A program made the position numbers and the translations under genes. This document shows, in pieces, positions 1 to 8,254 of a stretch of 64,000 nucleotides of DNA. The stretch lies in assembly GCF_004022565.1 (NCBI RefSeq), contig NZ_CP022987.1, positions 1,674,001-1,738,000 of the forward strand. The letters run 5' to 3'. How positions within the stretch are numbered: the stretch's first letter is position 1; every line of letters begins with the position of its first letter. Source of the DNA: Pollutimonas thiosulfatoxidans (GTDB taxonomy: Bacteria; Pseudomonadota; Gammaproteobacteria; Burkholderiales; Burkholderiaceae_B). The notes beneath the pieces are model-generated. The model saw only the letters and a program-made list of their open reading frames with translations, ran no database searches and had not been told where the DNA came from.

Positions 1-615
1 GCGAACCTGATCGTTCTCGCCAACCCGCTGTCCGATATGAGCCGGCTCGCCGTTGACGGATACCCGGCCGGCAATAATGAGCTCTTCCATCTCGCGACGA
101 GAACCGACTCCGGCTTCGGCCAGCACCTTGTGCAGCTTGGGCATCAGCGCGTCGCTGCCCAGGTACTTGCCCAAGCGTTGCGCCATCGGCGCAGCAGTCT
201 CGAGATAGGCCAGGGCCTGCTCGGCATCGTTCTCGGCTTCGGCTGCCTGGGCCGGCTCGGCTGGCTTGGGACCGCGCCCGCGGCCACGCGCCGGCCCAGC
301 CGCCGGGCTACCCGCGCCCGGGCCAGCCGCCGTCTTGTCAGCGGGTTTACGGCGTCGAGGGTTTCTTGGGGGCTTGGCCGCAGCGGCGGCTTCGGCCGAG
401 TCTGTCGGCGCAGCTTCTCCATCGGGCGCACCCGTTGACGTTGCGTTGGCGCCCTCAGTCGGCGCATCGCCGCGTCGGCGACGAAAGGGCGTACGCAATT
501 TGCGGCCCTTGCCGCGCGTCGACGTGGGCTGGCCGCCATCAGCAGCATGATCGGCTTGATCGACTGCTGGAAGCTTGCCAGCGGCGGAACCGTGTTCTTC
601 GTTGATATCACTCAT
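1..615 (-). CDS. rluB: 23S rRNA pseudouridine synthase RluB, N-terminal part (cut by window edge)
   Basis: Read on the minus strand from an ATG at 613-615, the frame stays open for 205 codons to the window edge, so the catalytic domain lies outside. Residues 1 to about 145 are low-complexity, rich in Ala, Pro, Gly and Arg, with basic clusters such as FRRRRGD and NPRRRKPADK. From about residue 157 an S4 RNA-binding domain begins (PKLHKVLAEAGVGSRREMEE, then GRVSVNGEP). S4 followed by a pseudouridine synthase domain is the RluB/RsuA layout. RluB modifies U2605 of 23S rRNA in E. coli. The start overlaps the 3' end of scpB by 8 bp, which suggests translational coupling, and scpB-rluB is a common pair. 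The basic tail is much longer than in E. coli RluB. The family call rests on the S4 domain and context only. Confidence 0.82.
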   Translation of the reverse strand, partial: MSDINEEHGSAAGKLPAVDQADHAADGGQPTSTRGKGRKLRTPFRRRRGDAPTEGANATSTGAPDGEAAPTDSAEAAAAAKPPRNPRRRKPADKTAAGPGAGSPAAGPARGRGRGPKPAEPAQAAEAENDAEQALAYLETAAPMAQRLGKYLGSDALMPKLHKVLAEAGVGSRREMEELIIAGRVSVNGEPAHIGQRVGENDQVR

Positions 616-1321
616 TTTCTTTCTGGTACTCCGTTTGTATCTGTTCTTCCACCGATGGCTGCGCATCGTCGGCATTAATGATGGCGTTACGTTCGCCTGG
701 GTCTGCGTCCGGGGATTCGGTGTCGTATGCCTCTGTCGCCTCGGCGAATGCGAGTTCGTCGTTGGGGATTTCTTCAAGCTGAAGGCCTGCAAGGGCTACT
801 ACCGCCTCCTGAGATTCCAACTCAGGTAGTTGGTCCAGCGCCTTAAGCCCGAGATCGTCCAGGAACTGGCGAGTGGTGCCCAAAAGCGCCGGCCGCCCAG
901 GGGCGTCCCGGTACCCGAGCACCTCGATCCAGCCACGATCCTCCAGCGTACGCACGATTTGCGTTGAGACCGTGACGCCACGAATGTCTTCGATGTCGCC
1001 CCGGGTTACCGGCTGGCGCCACGCGATAATGGCCAGGGTCTCGAGCACCGCCCTGGAATAACGGGGCGGCTTTTCGGGGTTGAGGCGTGCCAGATAGCGC
1101 TGCATATCCGGCCGGCTCTGGAAGCGCCAGCCCGTCGCCAGGTTGACCAGTTCGAGACCTTTTTCGCTCCAGTCCAGCTGCAAGGTAGCCACGTAGCGAT
1201 GCAAGTCATCGTTGGTGAAGTCTTCGCTTGCAAAAAGCTTGCGCAGCTCGGCCACCGGCATGGGGCGATCGGCGCACAACAGCGCCGTTTCAAGCACTCG
1301 GATGATCTCGGTCTCTGTCAT
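608..1321 (-). CDS. scpB: Segregation and condensation protein B (ScpB)
   Basis: A 237-residue protein with the tandem winged-helix layout of ScpB, the kleisin-associated subunit of the Smc-ScpA-ScpB condensin that compacts and segregates the chromosome. The conserved stretch RAVLETLAIIAWRQPVTRGD (around residues 89-108) and the following RGVTVSTQIVRTLEDRGWIE are family hallmarks, as is PALLGTTRQFLDDLGL near 145-160. The last 60 or so residues are acidic and variable. It starts at an ATG at 1319-1321 and is followed by overlapping rluB. Its 5' side faces the divergently oriented tRNA-fMet gene across about 68 bp. Confidence 0.93.
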   Translation of the reverse strand: MTETEIIRVLETALLCADRPMPVAELRKLFASEDFTNDDLHRYVATLQLDWSEKGLELVNLATGWRFQSRPDMQRYLARLNPEKPPRYSRAVLETLAIIAWRQPVTRGDIEDIRGVTVSTQIVRTLEDRGWIEVLGYRDAPGRPALLGTTRQFLDDLGLKALDQLPELESQEAVVALAGLQLEEIPNDELAFAEATEAYDTESPDADPGERNAIINADDAQPSVEEQIQTEYQKENE

Positions 1322-1347
1322 CGGGCAAAAAGTAGGTTCTGCTTGGG

Positions 1348-1376
1348 TTGCATGGATTAGGTAATTGGGTTAATAT
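1348..1376 (+). promoter_or_regulatory. Probable sigma-70 promoter of tRNA-fMet
   Basis: TTGCAT (1348-1353) and TAATAT (1371-1376) are separated by exactly 17 nt and lie 13 nt before the first base of the tRNA, so transcription would begin at roughly 1383. Position and spacing fit a vegetative promoter. No start-site data are available. Confidence 0.55.
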
Positions 1377-1389
1377 TCTTTTCTTCAGA

Positions 1390-1466
1390 CGCGGGGTGGA
1401 GCAGTCTGGCAGCTCGTCGGGCTCATAACCCGAAGGTCACAGGTTCAAATCCTGTCCCCGCAACCA
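1390..1466 (+). tRNA. Initiator tRNA-fMet (anticodon CAT)
   Basis: A 77-nt cloverleaf with encoded CCA. The acceptor arms are CGCGGGG and CCCCGCA, leaving a C1:A72 mismatch, the signature that marks the bacterial initiator for formylation. The anticodon CAT (1424-1426) sits in a stem with three consecutive G:C pairs (GGG/CCC), the second initiator hallmark, needed for P-site entry. The T-arm loop contains GTTCAAAT. A 15-bp hairpin follows 6 nt after the CCA. Confidence 0.97.
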
Positions 1467-1472
1467 GTTTTT

Positions 1473-1506
1473 AAATGGGTCAAACGCAAACGCGTTTGAC
1501 CCATTT
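1473..1506 (+). terminator. Rho-independent terminator of tRNA-fMet
   Basis: A perfect 15-bp stem (1473-1487 with 1492-1506; core TGGGTCAAACGC) closes a 4-nt loop and runs into a T run (1504-1508). It starts 6 nt after the tRNA CCA end. Confidence 0.85.
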
Positions 1507-2006
1507 TTGTTTGTGCTGATAATGCCGCTTGAGGTACAAGCGACCTTACACCGGCCGCAGCGCAAACCGTACGGGCGCCGGCAGAGTACTGCCCCTGGAT
1601 GGCCAGGGTCGCACGTAGCCCAGGCCTGCGCCTTGCGAGAATGCCAATACCGGAAATACTAAGGTTTGCTGCCATGAGTCCTATTTCAGGGTGCAGGTGG
1701 TCGCGTCTGATGAGGCAGCTACGCTACTTCATCAGGCTATCCGAGGGATGGCCCACTGCTATGAAATATTTGTGGTTCAGGCGCTTGCGGCCCGCCGAAG
1801 CTTGCCCGGAAGATACGGGGCTTGCCTGGCACACGCGAATAATGCGCCTGTTTAAAATTATTCAATTTATATTGCGATGGCCGAAAGACAAGGTCGCGGC
1901 CTGTGCCAGCAGGAGCCCGTAATGCGGGTTGACCTAGCGTCTTGCGCCGGGTCTTGCCTGTGGCAGTAACAATGCCATTACACCACCGGCAGGCAGTCAT
2001 TGCAAC
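1507..2006. other. 500-bp gap without a supportable gene
   Basis: Between the tRNA terminator and the 3' end of the COG0523 GTPase gene. The open frames on either strand have no ribosome-binding site or recognisable family. One short frame reads MRQLRYFIRLSEG (about 1710-1748), which resembles the start of a LysR-type regulator but degenerates at once; it may be a decayed remnant or chance. Nothing else is visible. Confidence 0.5.
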
Positions 2007-3062
2007 CTATGAATCTACAAAGTTGCCCTCAGGCGACACTGCCAAATGAGCACCAGGTAGCAGCCGTTGGAAAATCTCGAGCGGCGCCGCGAGCGGGCCG
2101 TCGCGTGTGATCACCACAAGAAAAGATGATCGCGAGGTATCGCCCGCACTGGGGGCCGGCAAGTCAAGGGGATACAGGTGCTTGTGCACGCCATGCACCA
2201 GGACGGCTTCAATCGCATTCTGGAACCAGACTGATCCCTTGAGACGCAGTAAGTAGGGATGCTCGAGCTCTTGCAATGCGCTGACGGCGGCCACGAAACG
2301 GGAGCGCTGCAAGGGCGTGGACCATGACAGCGTCAACACCCCTACGCCCCCATGGTGCATGGAGGCTGACCGCAAGGCACCACGCGTCCATAGGGGTGCA
2401 AGCTTTAGCCGGCCCGGCGCCTCTACTGTGGAATTGGCCGTGTGCAGCAACTCTGCCAGCACCGGCACATGGTCAGCCTGAAAACGAACGGCCATCGGAT
2501 TGATGCGCCCTAATGAGACCTCCAGCTCGGCCAGGCTATCAGTGTCCGTCAGGTTCGTCTTGCTGATGACCAGAACGTCGGCCAACACGGCCTGCTGCAC
2601 CGCTTCCCGATGCTGCTCCAGTTGCATGGCGCCGAAGCAGCCATCGACCACAGTGATGCAGCCTGCGTACCGGTATCGCTCTGCAAGAAAGGGCTCATAC
2701 TTGAGTGTGTACATCACTGCTGCGGGATCGGCGATCCCCGTGGTTTCTATCAGTACCCGGGAGAAAGCGGGTATCTTCTTGTGCAAGGCGTCCATGAATG
2801 CCTGGCGCAAAGCCTGAACGAGTTCGCCCCGCACGGCACAACAAAGGCATCCCGATTCCAGCAACACCACCGTGTCGGTGACGGCAAGCGAGCGCCGGTG
2901 ATCCAGGCCAATGGCGCCGAGCTCATTCACCAGCACCAGGGTGCCATCCAGCGCACCCTGCTCCGCCTCTGTTGTTGGCGTCGCGCGCAAAAGACCGTTC
3001 AGCAGACTGGTCTTGCCGCTGCCCAGGAAACCCGAAACCACCGTGATGGGAATTTTCTGCAT
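2007..3062 (-). CDS. CobW/COG0523-family GTP-binding protein (G3E metallochaperone-type GTPase)
   Basis: 351 residues. The N-terminus has the Walker A motif GFLGSGKT (11-18), then NELG near 46-49, the family-defining metal-binding motif CLCC (72-75), ETTGIADP near 106-113 (Walker B/switch region), and SKTNLTD in the base-recognition position of the NKxD motif. The C-terminal part (about 240-350) is the CobW C-terminal domain. COG0523 proteins use GTP hydrolysis to deliver or insert metals such as Zn, Co, Fe or Ni; which metal cannot be told here. There is no cobalamin or nitrile hydratase gene nearby, so a specific role (CobW, ZigA, YeiR, YjiA) cannot be assigned. It is divergent from the next gene across 97 bp. 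Confidence 0.85.
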   Translation of the reverse strand: MQKIPITVVSGFLGSGKTSLLNGLLRATPTTEAEQGALDGTLVLVNELGAIGLDHRRSLAVTDTVVLLESGCLCCAVRGELVQALRQAFMDALHKKIPAFSRVLIETTGIADPAAVMYTLKYEPFLAERYRYAGCITVVDGCFGAMQLEQHREAVQQAVLADVLVISKTNLTDTDSLAELEVSLGRINPMAVRFQADHVPVLAELLHTANSTVEAPGRLKLAPLWTRGALRSASMHHGGVGVLTLSWSTPLQRSRFVAAVSALQELEHPYLLRLKGSVWFQNAIEAVLVHGVHKHLYPLDLPAPSAGDTSRSSFLVVITRDGPLAAPLEIFQRLLPGAHLAVSPEGNFVDS

Positions 3063-3159
3063 GCGGGCACTTTACCGTATCGCCGGCCTATGGACTACAC
3101 TCTGAAGGCCCGCACCTTTGTTGCCTTGATCACTACTGCGCCTGACGCTCCAGCCTGCC

Positions 3160-4290
3160 TTGTCCCCCACTTTCAACCTTGTTCGCCAACTGCAAGATAT
3201 CGATGCCGATGGGTGGAACAGCCTGGCGGGCGATCACCCCCTGGTCAATCATGCCTTCTTGCTGACTTTGCAGGAAACCGGATGCGCCGCTCCTGAAACG
3301 GGGTGGGCGCCCCACTTTTTGCTGATGCACCGCAACGGGCAATTGGCGGCTGCCATGCCTCTGTATTTAAAATCGCATTCTCGTGGAGAGTATGTCTTCG
3401 ACCATGCGTGGGCGCATGCCTTTGCGCGCCATGGGCTTGCTTACTACCCCAAGCTGCTTTCCGCCATTCCGTTCACGCCGGTGCCCGGGCCTCGCCTACT
3501 GGCGCGTAACCACGCCGACCGTGTCCTGCTGGCACAAGAGGCGATCGCGATCAGCCGCGACAACCAGGTTTCGTCCGTGCATGTGTTGTTTCCCGATGCG
3601 GATGACGAGCGCGCACTGGTGGAAGCGGGATTCATGCTGCGCGAGAACGTGCAGTTTCATTGGTTCAATGACGGCTACAGTTCTTACGAAGATTTCCTTG
3701 CCAGCCTCAGCCAACAGAAACGAAAGAAAATCAAACAGGACAGTCGCAAGGTCGAACAAGCCGGCGTGCGCTTTCGCTGGCTTGAAGGCGAGGACATCGA
3801 CAGCAAGACGCTAAGGTACTTTTACACCTGCTACGAGCGCACCTACATGGAACATGGCAATGCGCCCTATTTGTCTTACGCCTTCTTCGAGACCTTGCAT
3901 CAGCGCATGCCGCAAAGCATGATGATGGTCGTTGCCGAACAAGACGGCGCCCCGGTAGCCGCCGCCCTGAACATCCGCGCAACCAAGCGCCTGTACGGTC
4001 GCTATTGGGGCTGCACGCGGTACATTCCGGGCCTGCACTTCGAGGCCTGCTACATCCAGGGCATAGCGTATTGCATTGCTCGCAATTTAAGTGTCTTCGA
4101 AGGCGGGGCCCAGGGTGAACACAAGCTGTCGCGCGGCATGCTTCCTGTGCGGACATGCTCGGCGCACTGGATTGCTGATCAGCGTTATGCCGAGGCCATC
4201 ATGGAGTTTCTTGAAGTGGAAACCACTGCGGTGGATGCCTATCTTAAAGAGCTGCAGGCGCACAGCCCCTTCAAGAGCAAGCCCGAGTAA
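3160..4290 (+). CDS. FemAB-like / GNAT-fold acyltransferase (COG3146, DUF482)
   Basis: A 376-residue protein with the COG3146 pattern: GWAPHFLLMHRNGQLAAAMPLYLKSHSRGEYVFD split over about 47-84, FTPVPGPRLL near 105-114, then LASLSQQKRKKIKQDSRKV around 188-206 and RRYWGCTRYIPGLHFEACY-type sequence near 280-300. The family shares the GNAT/FemAB fold and is assumed to transfer an acyl or aminoacyl group; no substrate is established. The only usable start in this frame is TTG at 3160, because a stop lies upstream at 3127-3129 and there is no early ATG. It meets phaR tail to tail with a 3-nt gap. Confidence 0.75.
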   Translation: MSPTFNLVRQLQDIDADGWNSLAGDHPLVNHAFLLTLQETGCAAPETGWAPHFLLMHRNGQLAAAMPLYLKSHSRGEYVFDHAWAHAFARHGLAYYPKLLSAIPFTPVPGPRLLARNHADRVLLAQEAIAISRDNQVSSVHVLFPDADDERALVEAGFMLRENVQFHWFNDGYSSYEDFLASLSQQKRKKIKQDSRKVEQAGVRFRWLEGEDIDSKTLRYFYTCYERTYMEHGNAPYLSYAFFETLHQRMPQSMMMVVAEQDGAPVAAALNIRATKRLYGRYWGCTRYIPGLHFEACYIQGIAYCIARNLSVFEGGAQGEHKLSRGMLPVRTCSAHWIADQRYAEAIMEFLEVETTAVDAYLKELQAHSPFKSKPE

Positions 4291-4293
4291 GCC

Positions 4294-4866
4294 TTATTTT
4301 TTCGGATCTTTGGGCGGCGGCGCAGCAAAGGGAAATACCGAGAACATATTGCGACTTTGGTCCTGCATCTGATCTTGCATCTGTACGAACAGGTTCTTGC
4401 TTTGATCGACGTAGTTGCTCATCATGTTTTGCAGCACCGGCGCCTGGATATTCATGAATTGCGTCCAGGCTTCCGGCCCGAACTGCTGACCGTACAGACC
4501 CTTTGATTGCTCGGCCATCCGGTCCTGGATGTCCATGAAAGCCTGGATGTTCTTTTCCAGAAACGAGCCCATGACGCCCTGCATGGCGTGGCCGTAGAAG
4601 CGGATGATTTGCGACAGTGCCGTAGGCGAAAACATGGGCATGCCACCGCTTTCTTCTTCGAGGATGATCTGCAGCAAGATACTGCGCGTAAGGTCGTCAC
4701 CGGACTTGGCGTCCACAACCTGAAAGACCTCGGAATCGAGCACCAACTGCTTGACGTCGGCCAAAGTGATATAGGCGCTGGTCTGCGTGTCGTACAGGCG
4801 CCGATTGGGGTACTTCTTGATCAAGCGGGTTGATGTGCTGGATTGTGCTTGCTGAGCTTGCGTCAT
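4294..4866 (-). CDS. phaR: Polyhydroxyalkanoate synthesis repressor PhaR
   Basis: 190 residues. The N-terminal PHB accumulation regulatory domain includes RLIKKYPNRRLYDTQTS (about 14-30), the DNA/PHB-binding signature of PhaR. Helical repeats follow, and the C-terminal third is rich in Gln and Met (QMQDQMQDQS), fitting granule association. PhaR represses phasin and its own genes and is released when PHB chains accumulate. It is the last gene of phaC-phaB-phaR on the minus strand, 86 bp after phaB. Confidence 0.93.
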   Translation of the reverse strand: MTQAQQAQSSTSTRLIKKYPNRRLYDTQTSAYITLADVKQLVLDSEVFQVVDAKSGDDLTRSILLQIILEEESGGMPMFSPTALSQIIRFYGHAMQGVMGSFLEKNIQAFMDIQDRMAEQSKGLYGQQFGPEAWTQFMNIQAPVLQNMMSNYVDQSKNLFVQMQDQMQDQSRNMFSVFPFAAPPPKDPKK

Positions 4867-4952
4867 GACATTCTGGCCAAATACGAGTTGATGCGAAACG
4901 ACTGGAGGCGGGCAAAGCCTGCAGCCGTCGTGGCGGAAATCTGAATCGATAC

Positions 4953-5690
4953 CTAGCCCATGTGCAAGCCGCCATTAAGGGAGAAATCGGCGCCCGTCGC
5001 AAACCCGGATTCGTCGGAGGCAAGCCAGGCCACCATGGACCCGATTTCTTCAGGAGTGCCCAGACGTTTGACCGGTATGGTGGCGACGATTTTTTCGAGC
5101 ACGTCGGGACGGATGGCCCGCACCATATCGGTACCGATATACCCCGGCGAGATGGTATTGACCGTAATGCCCTTGCTTGCGACCTCTTGGGCCAGCGCCA
5201 TCGTGAAACCGTGTATGCCCGCCTTGGCGGTCGAGTAATTGGTTTGCCCGAACTGCCCCTTCTGGCCATTTACGGAGCTGATATTGATGATGCGCCCCCA
5301 TTGCTTTTCGACCATGTCTTCGATGACCTGCTTGGTAACGTTGAACAAGCTGTTCAGATTGGTGTCGATAACAGCACGCCAGTCTTCTTGAGTCATTTTC
5401 CGGAAGAGCCCGTCGCGCGTAATGCCGGCATTGTTGACCAGCACATCAACCGGACCTAGGTTGTCACGCACGTGTTCGAAAGCCTTGACGGTGGATTGCC
5501 AGTCGGACACATTACCGACGGAAGCGTGAAAACTGTAGCCCAAGGCAGATTGCTCATCGAGCCACTGCTTGAAATTTCGGCTGGGCCCACACCCCGCCAC
5601 CACGGTATAGCCTTCTTTGGCCAACCGCTGACAGATGCTGGTGCCTATGCCCCCCATCCCCCCTGTTACATAAGCCAGTTTGCTAGCCAT
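4953..5690 (-). CDS. phaB: Acetoacetyl-CoA reductase PhaB (SDR family)
   Basis: 245 residues, the standard length. It reduces acetoacetyl-CoA to (R)-3-hydroxybutyryl-CoA with NADPH, the monomer for PhaC. SDR landmarks: the cofactor loop TGGMGGIG (10-17), NNAG (about 87-90), ISS catalytic Ser region near 136-138, and the YSTAKAG catalytic Tyr-Lys near 150-156. The family-typical QFGQTNYS is present. The ATG at 5688-5690 is preceded by a GGAG-type ribosome-binding site. It lies 38 bp downstream of phaC. No phaA thiolase is in this cluster. Confidence 0.94.
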   Translation of the reverse strand: MASKLAYVTGGMGGIGTSICQRLAKEGYTVVAGCGPSRNFKQWLDEQSALGYSFHASVGNVSDWQSTVKAFEHVRDNLGPVDVLVNNAGITRDGLFRKMTQEDWRAVIDTNLNSLFNVTKQVIEDMVEKQWGRIINISSVNGQKGQFGQTNYSTAKAGIHGFTMALAQEVASKGITVNTISPGYIGTDMVRAIRPDVLEKIVATIPVKRLGTPEEIGSMVAWLASDESGFATGADFSLNGGLHMG

Positions 5691-5728
5691 GATGCTCTCC
5701 TGTTGTTGTTGAGTTCCAGACAGTCGGT

Positions 5729-7360
5729 TTACTGTGCCCGCACTTTTACATAACTGCCTGGCGCCGATTCGAGTGTCGTATATTTTTTATTTCCGGCGCT
5801 GGCCGGGGCGCGAACCTTGGCACCCGACCGGGTCGATAACCATGCCGCCCAATCGGGCCACCAACTGCCAGAGTGCTCGGCTGCGTTGTCCAGCCACTGT
5901 GCGGCGCCAGTTGCCGGTGCAGCCGACGGGACGGCGTCATCGTGTGCCCAATAACTGCGGCGCTTCTTGGCAGGAGGATTGATGACGCCCGCAATATGGC
6001 CCGATGCACCAAGCACGAACCGCGACGCGCCGCCTAGAATCCCGGTTGTAGCATACGCCGCCTGCCACGGCACAATGTGGTCGTCTCGTGATGCATAGAT
6101 ATAGGCCGGCATGGACAGCGTGCCCAGGTCGAGCGCGTGTTCGCCTACCTTGACCTTGCCGGGAACCCGCAGGTTGTTCTCCAGATAGGTATTGCGGAAA
6201 TACCAGGAAAAAAATGGGCCGGGCAAATTGGTGCCGTCGGCATTCCAGTACAAGAGATCGAACGCCGGCGGTAGCTGCCCTTTCAGATAGTTGCCTTCGA
6301 CGTAATTCCAGACCAGTTCGGCGGGCCGCAAAAACGAAAACGTCGTACCCAACTCGCGAGCCGACATCAGTCCGCCCTGCCCCAACTCCTGATCACGCTT
6401 CTGGGCGTGCTGTTCGTCGACAAAAACGTCCAGCACACCGGTATCGGCGAAATCGAGCATGGTGGTCAGCAAGGTAAGCGCGCTGACCGGCTGCTTGCCC
6501 CGCGCATGCGCCAAAGACAAGGCTGACGCCAGGAGTGTTCCACCGACGCAGAACCCCAGGGCGTTGATTTGCCTGGACCCCGAGATACTACTGGCGACGT
6601 CGATGGCTTGCAGCACGCCTTCCTGGAGGTAGTCGGCCCAAGTGGCCTGATCGACACCGTCGGTATCGGTGGTGGCCGGATTGCGCCACGAAACCAGGAA
6701 CACCGTGTGGCCCTGATCGATGGCATGGCGCACGAAGGAGTTTTCGGGCTGAAGGTCAAGGATGTAATACTTGTTGATGCACGGCGGGACGACAAGCAGC
6801 GGCTTCTTGTAGACCTGCTGTGTGGTCGGCGCATACTGAATAAGCTGCATCAGCCGATTCTGGTAAATAACGGCGCCCGGCGTGATGCCGACATTTTTGC
6901 CGAGCTCGAACTGAGATTCGTCGGATTGCGTAAGCCTGCCCTTTTGCAGGTCGCTGATCAGGTTGGCCATGCCCCGGCATAGTGACTGGCCATTGGACTT
7001 GATCAGCTCGCGCTGGGCATCGGGATTGGTGACAAGGAAATTGGCAGGCGAGCTGGCCTCGACCCATTGCATGATGGAGAACCGCAGGCGCTTACGCACG
7101 GCCTCGTCGATGTCGGCGGCGTCGACCATGCTGTCCAGCGTTTTGGCAGTCAATAAATAGGTATGGGCTGCCATCAGGGAAGCAGCATGGCTGGTCCAGG
7201 CCTCGCTACGAAAACGGCGGTCGGCCGGCGGTGCCAGAGCACCCTGCTGCGCGCTCGTGGATATACGCAGCCATTCGCGCGAGAACTCGGACTGTATTTG
7301 CGCGAGCTTGTCCGGCGCGACGGTAACCGGAATCGGCCATACTGATGACGAAGCTCTCAA
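5729..7360 (-). CDS. phaC: Class I poly(3-hydroxyalkanoate) synthase PhaC
   Basis: 543 residues. It polymerises (R)-3-hydroxyacyl-CoA into PHA at the granule surface. The lipase-like box is GFCVGG with nucleophile Cys271; the triad is completed by Asp427 (RDDHIVPW) and His455 (GHIAGVINPP). The N-terminal PhaC_N region (about 50-220) contains NKYYILDLQPENS. The start is taken as TTG at 7358-7360 because AAGGTG, a good ribosome-binding site, lies 8 nt upstream and no suitable ATG exists. Class I enzymes usually run 560-600 residues, so this one has a short N-terminus. It heads phaC-phaB-phaR. Confidence 0.93.
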   Translation of the reverse strand: MRASSSVWPIPVTVAPDKLAQIQSEFSREWLRISTSAQQGALAPPADRRFRSEAWTSHAASLMAAHTYLLTAKTLDSMVDAADIDEAVRKRLRFSIMQWVEASSPANFLVTNPDAQRELIKSNGQSLCRGMANLISDLQKGRLTQSDESQFELGKNVGITPGAVIYQNRLMQLIQYAPTTQQVYKKPLLVVPPCINKYYILDLQPENSFVRHAIDQGHTVFLVSWRNPATTDTDGVDQATWADYLQEGVLQAIDVASSISGSRQINALGFCVGGTLLASALSLAHARGKQPVSALTLLTTMLDFADTGVLDVFVDEQHAQKRDQELGQGGLMSARELGTTFSFLRPAELVWNYVEGNYLKGQLPPAFDLLYWNADGTNLPGPFFSWYFRNTYLENNLRVPGKVKVGEHALDLGTLSMPAYIYASRDDHIVPWQAAYATTGILGGASRFVLGASGHIAGVINPPAKKRRSYWAHDDAVPSAAPATGAAQWLDNAAEHSGSWWPDWAAWLSTRSGAKVRAPASAGNKKYTTLESAPGSYVKVRAQ

Positions 7361-7471
7361 TTTGCTGACACCTTAAGCGTTTAAATACCTTGTCTTCATG
7401 GTGAATGGCATTCAATTTGGTGTCAATCAGGGTAAGTCGCTAGCCTTATCCACAGGCATACGCCACGGTGT

Positions 7472-8254
7472 CTAGACCGGCGCGAGCCAAGCCAGTGTGG
7501 CCTGTCTGCCGGTCGTCGGGTTACGCCGGAACGAGTAGTATTTGTCGGCCTGTGCGTAGGTGCATACGCCCGACAATTCCACCTGCTGGATGCCAGCCTG
7601 CAATAGACGACGGCGTGCAAGTGCGGGCAGGTCGGCCATCCACTTCTGTGCGGCCCCTGGGGCAAAGTGTGCGCTCGCTTCGGGGTCGGTGGCGGTGAAC
7701 GCTTCGTAGACATCAGGCCCCACCTCGAAGTGAACCCGGCTGATTGCCGGACCTACCCAGGCTTGCCACGTCGTGCCCACATCGGCGCGCAGACGCAGCG
7801 CTGCCAGGGTGTTTTCAAGGACGCCTGCGGCAAGGCCACGCCAGCCGGCATGTGCGACGCCCAGCGCGCGTCCATCCATACTGGCAATTACCACAGGCAG
7901 GCAGTCGGCGGTCATGATGGCGAGCACGGTGCCCGGCCGGGTCGTCACGGCAGCATCAGCGACCGGCAGGGCCTGACGACCTGGCTCGCTTGGTTGCGAC
8001 AGGTCGGCGTCCAGCACCGTCGATCCGTGCACCTGGTCCAGCCATAAAGGCGCCGCCGGCAGATGCCGCAGCAGCAGTGCGCGATTCTGGTCAACGTGAG
8101 CAGGATCATCCCTGGTATGGCGCCCAAGATTAAGCGCAGACCATGGTCCGACGCTGGCACCCCCCTGGCGGGTTGTACAGAAGTAGCGCACACCCGGCCA
8201 TGGACGACCGCTTACGGTGGGCAAACCAGCGTCAAGCGTCCCAGGCAATGTCAT
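7472..8254 (-). CDS. pgeF: Peptidoglycan editing factor PgeF (YfiH/laccase-domain protein)
   Basis: 260 residues from the ATG at 8252-8254. Landmarks of the family (Cu/Zn polyphenol oxidoreductase fold; purine nucleoside and peptidoglycan-fragment editing activities have been reported): WLDQVHG with the first metal His, MTADCLPV with the metal Cys, and GVAHAGWRG with the second His. The C-terminal CTYAQADKYYSFRR is typical. An upstream in-frame extension to 8434 is open but overlaps rluD deeply, so the internal ATG is preferred. This leaves a 23-bp overlap with rluD, the usual rluD-pgeF pairing. Confidence 0.9.
   Translation of the reverse strand: MTLPGTLDAGLPTVSGRPWPGVRYFCTTRQGGASVGPWSALNLGRHTRDDPAHVDQNRALLLRHLPAAPLWLDQVHGSTVLDADLSQPSEPGRQALPVADAAVTTRPGTVLAIMTADCLPVVIASMDGRALGVAHAGWRGLAAGVLENTLAALRLRADVGTTWQAWVGPAISRVHFEVGPDVYEAFTATDPEASAHFAPGAAQKWMADLPALARRRLLQAGIQQVELSGVCTYAQADKYYSFRRNPTTGRQATLAWLAPV

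Noticed and set aside
1710..1748. LysR-like N-terminal fragment in the gap after tRNA-fMet
   Set aside because: Only about 13 residues resemble a LysR start and the rest does not continue the helix-turn-helix, so a pseudogene cannot be supported.
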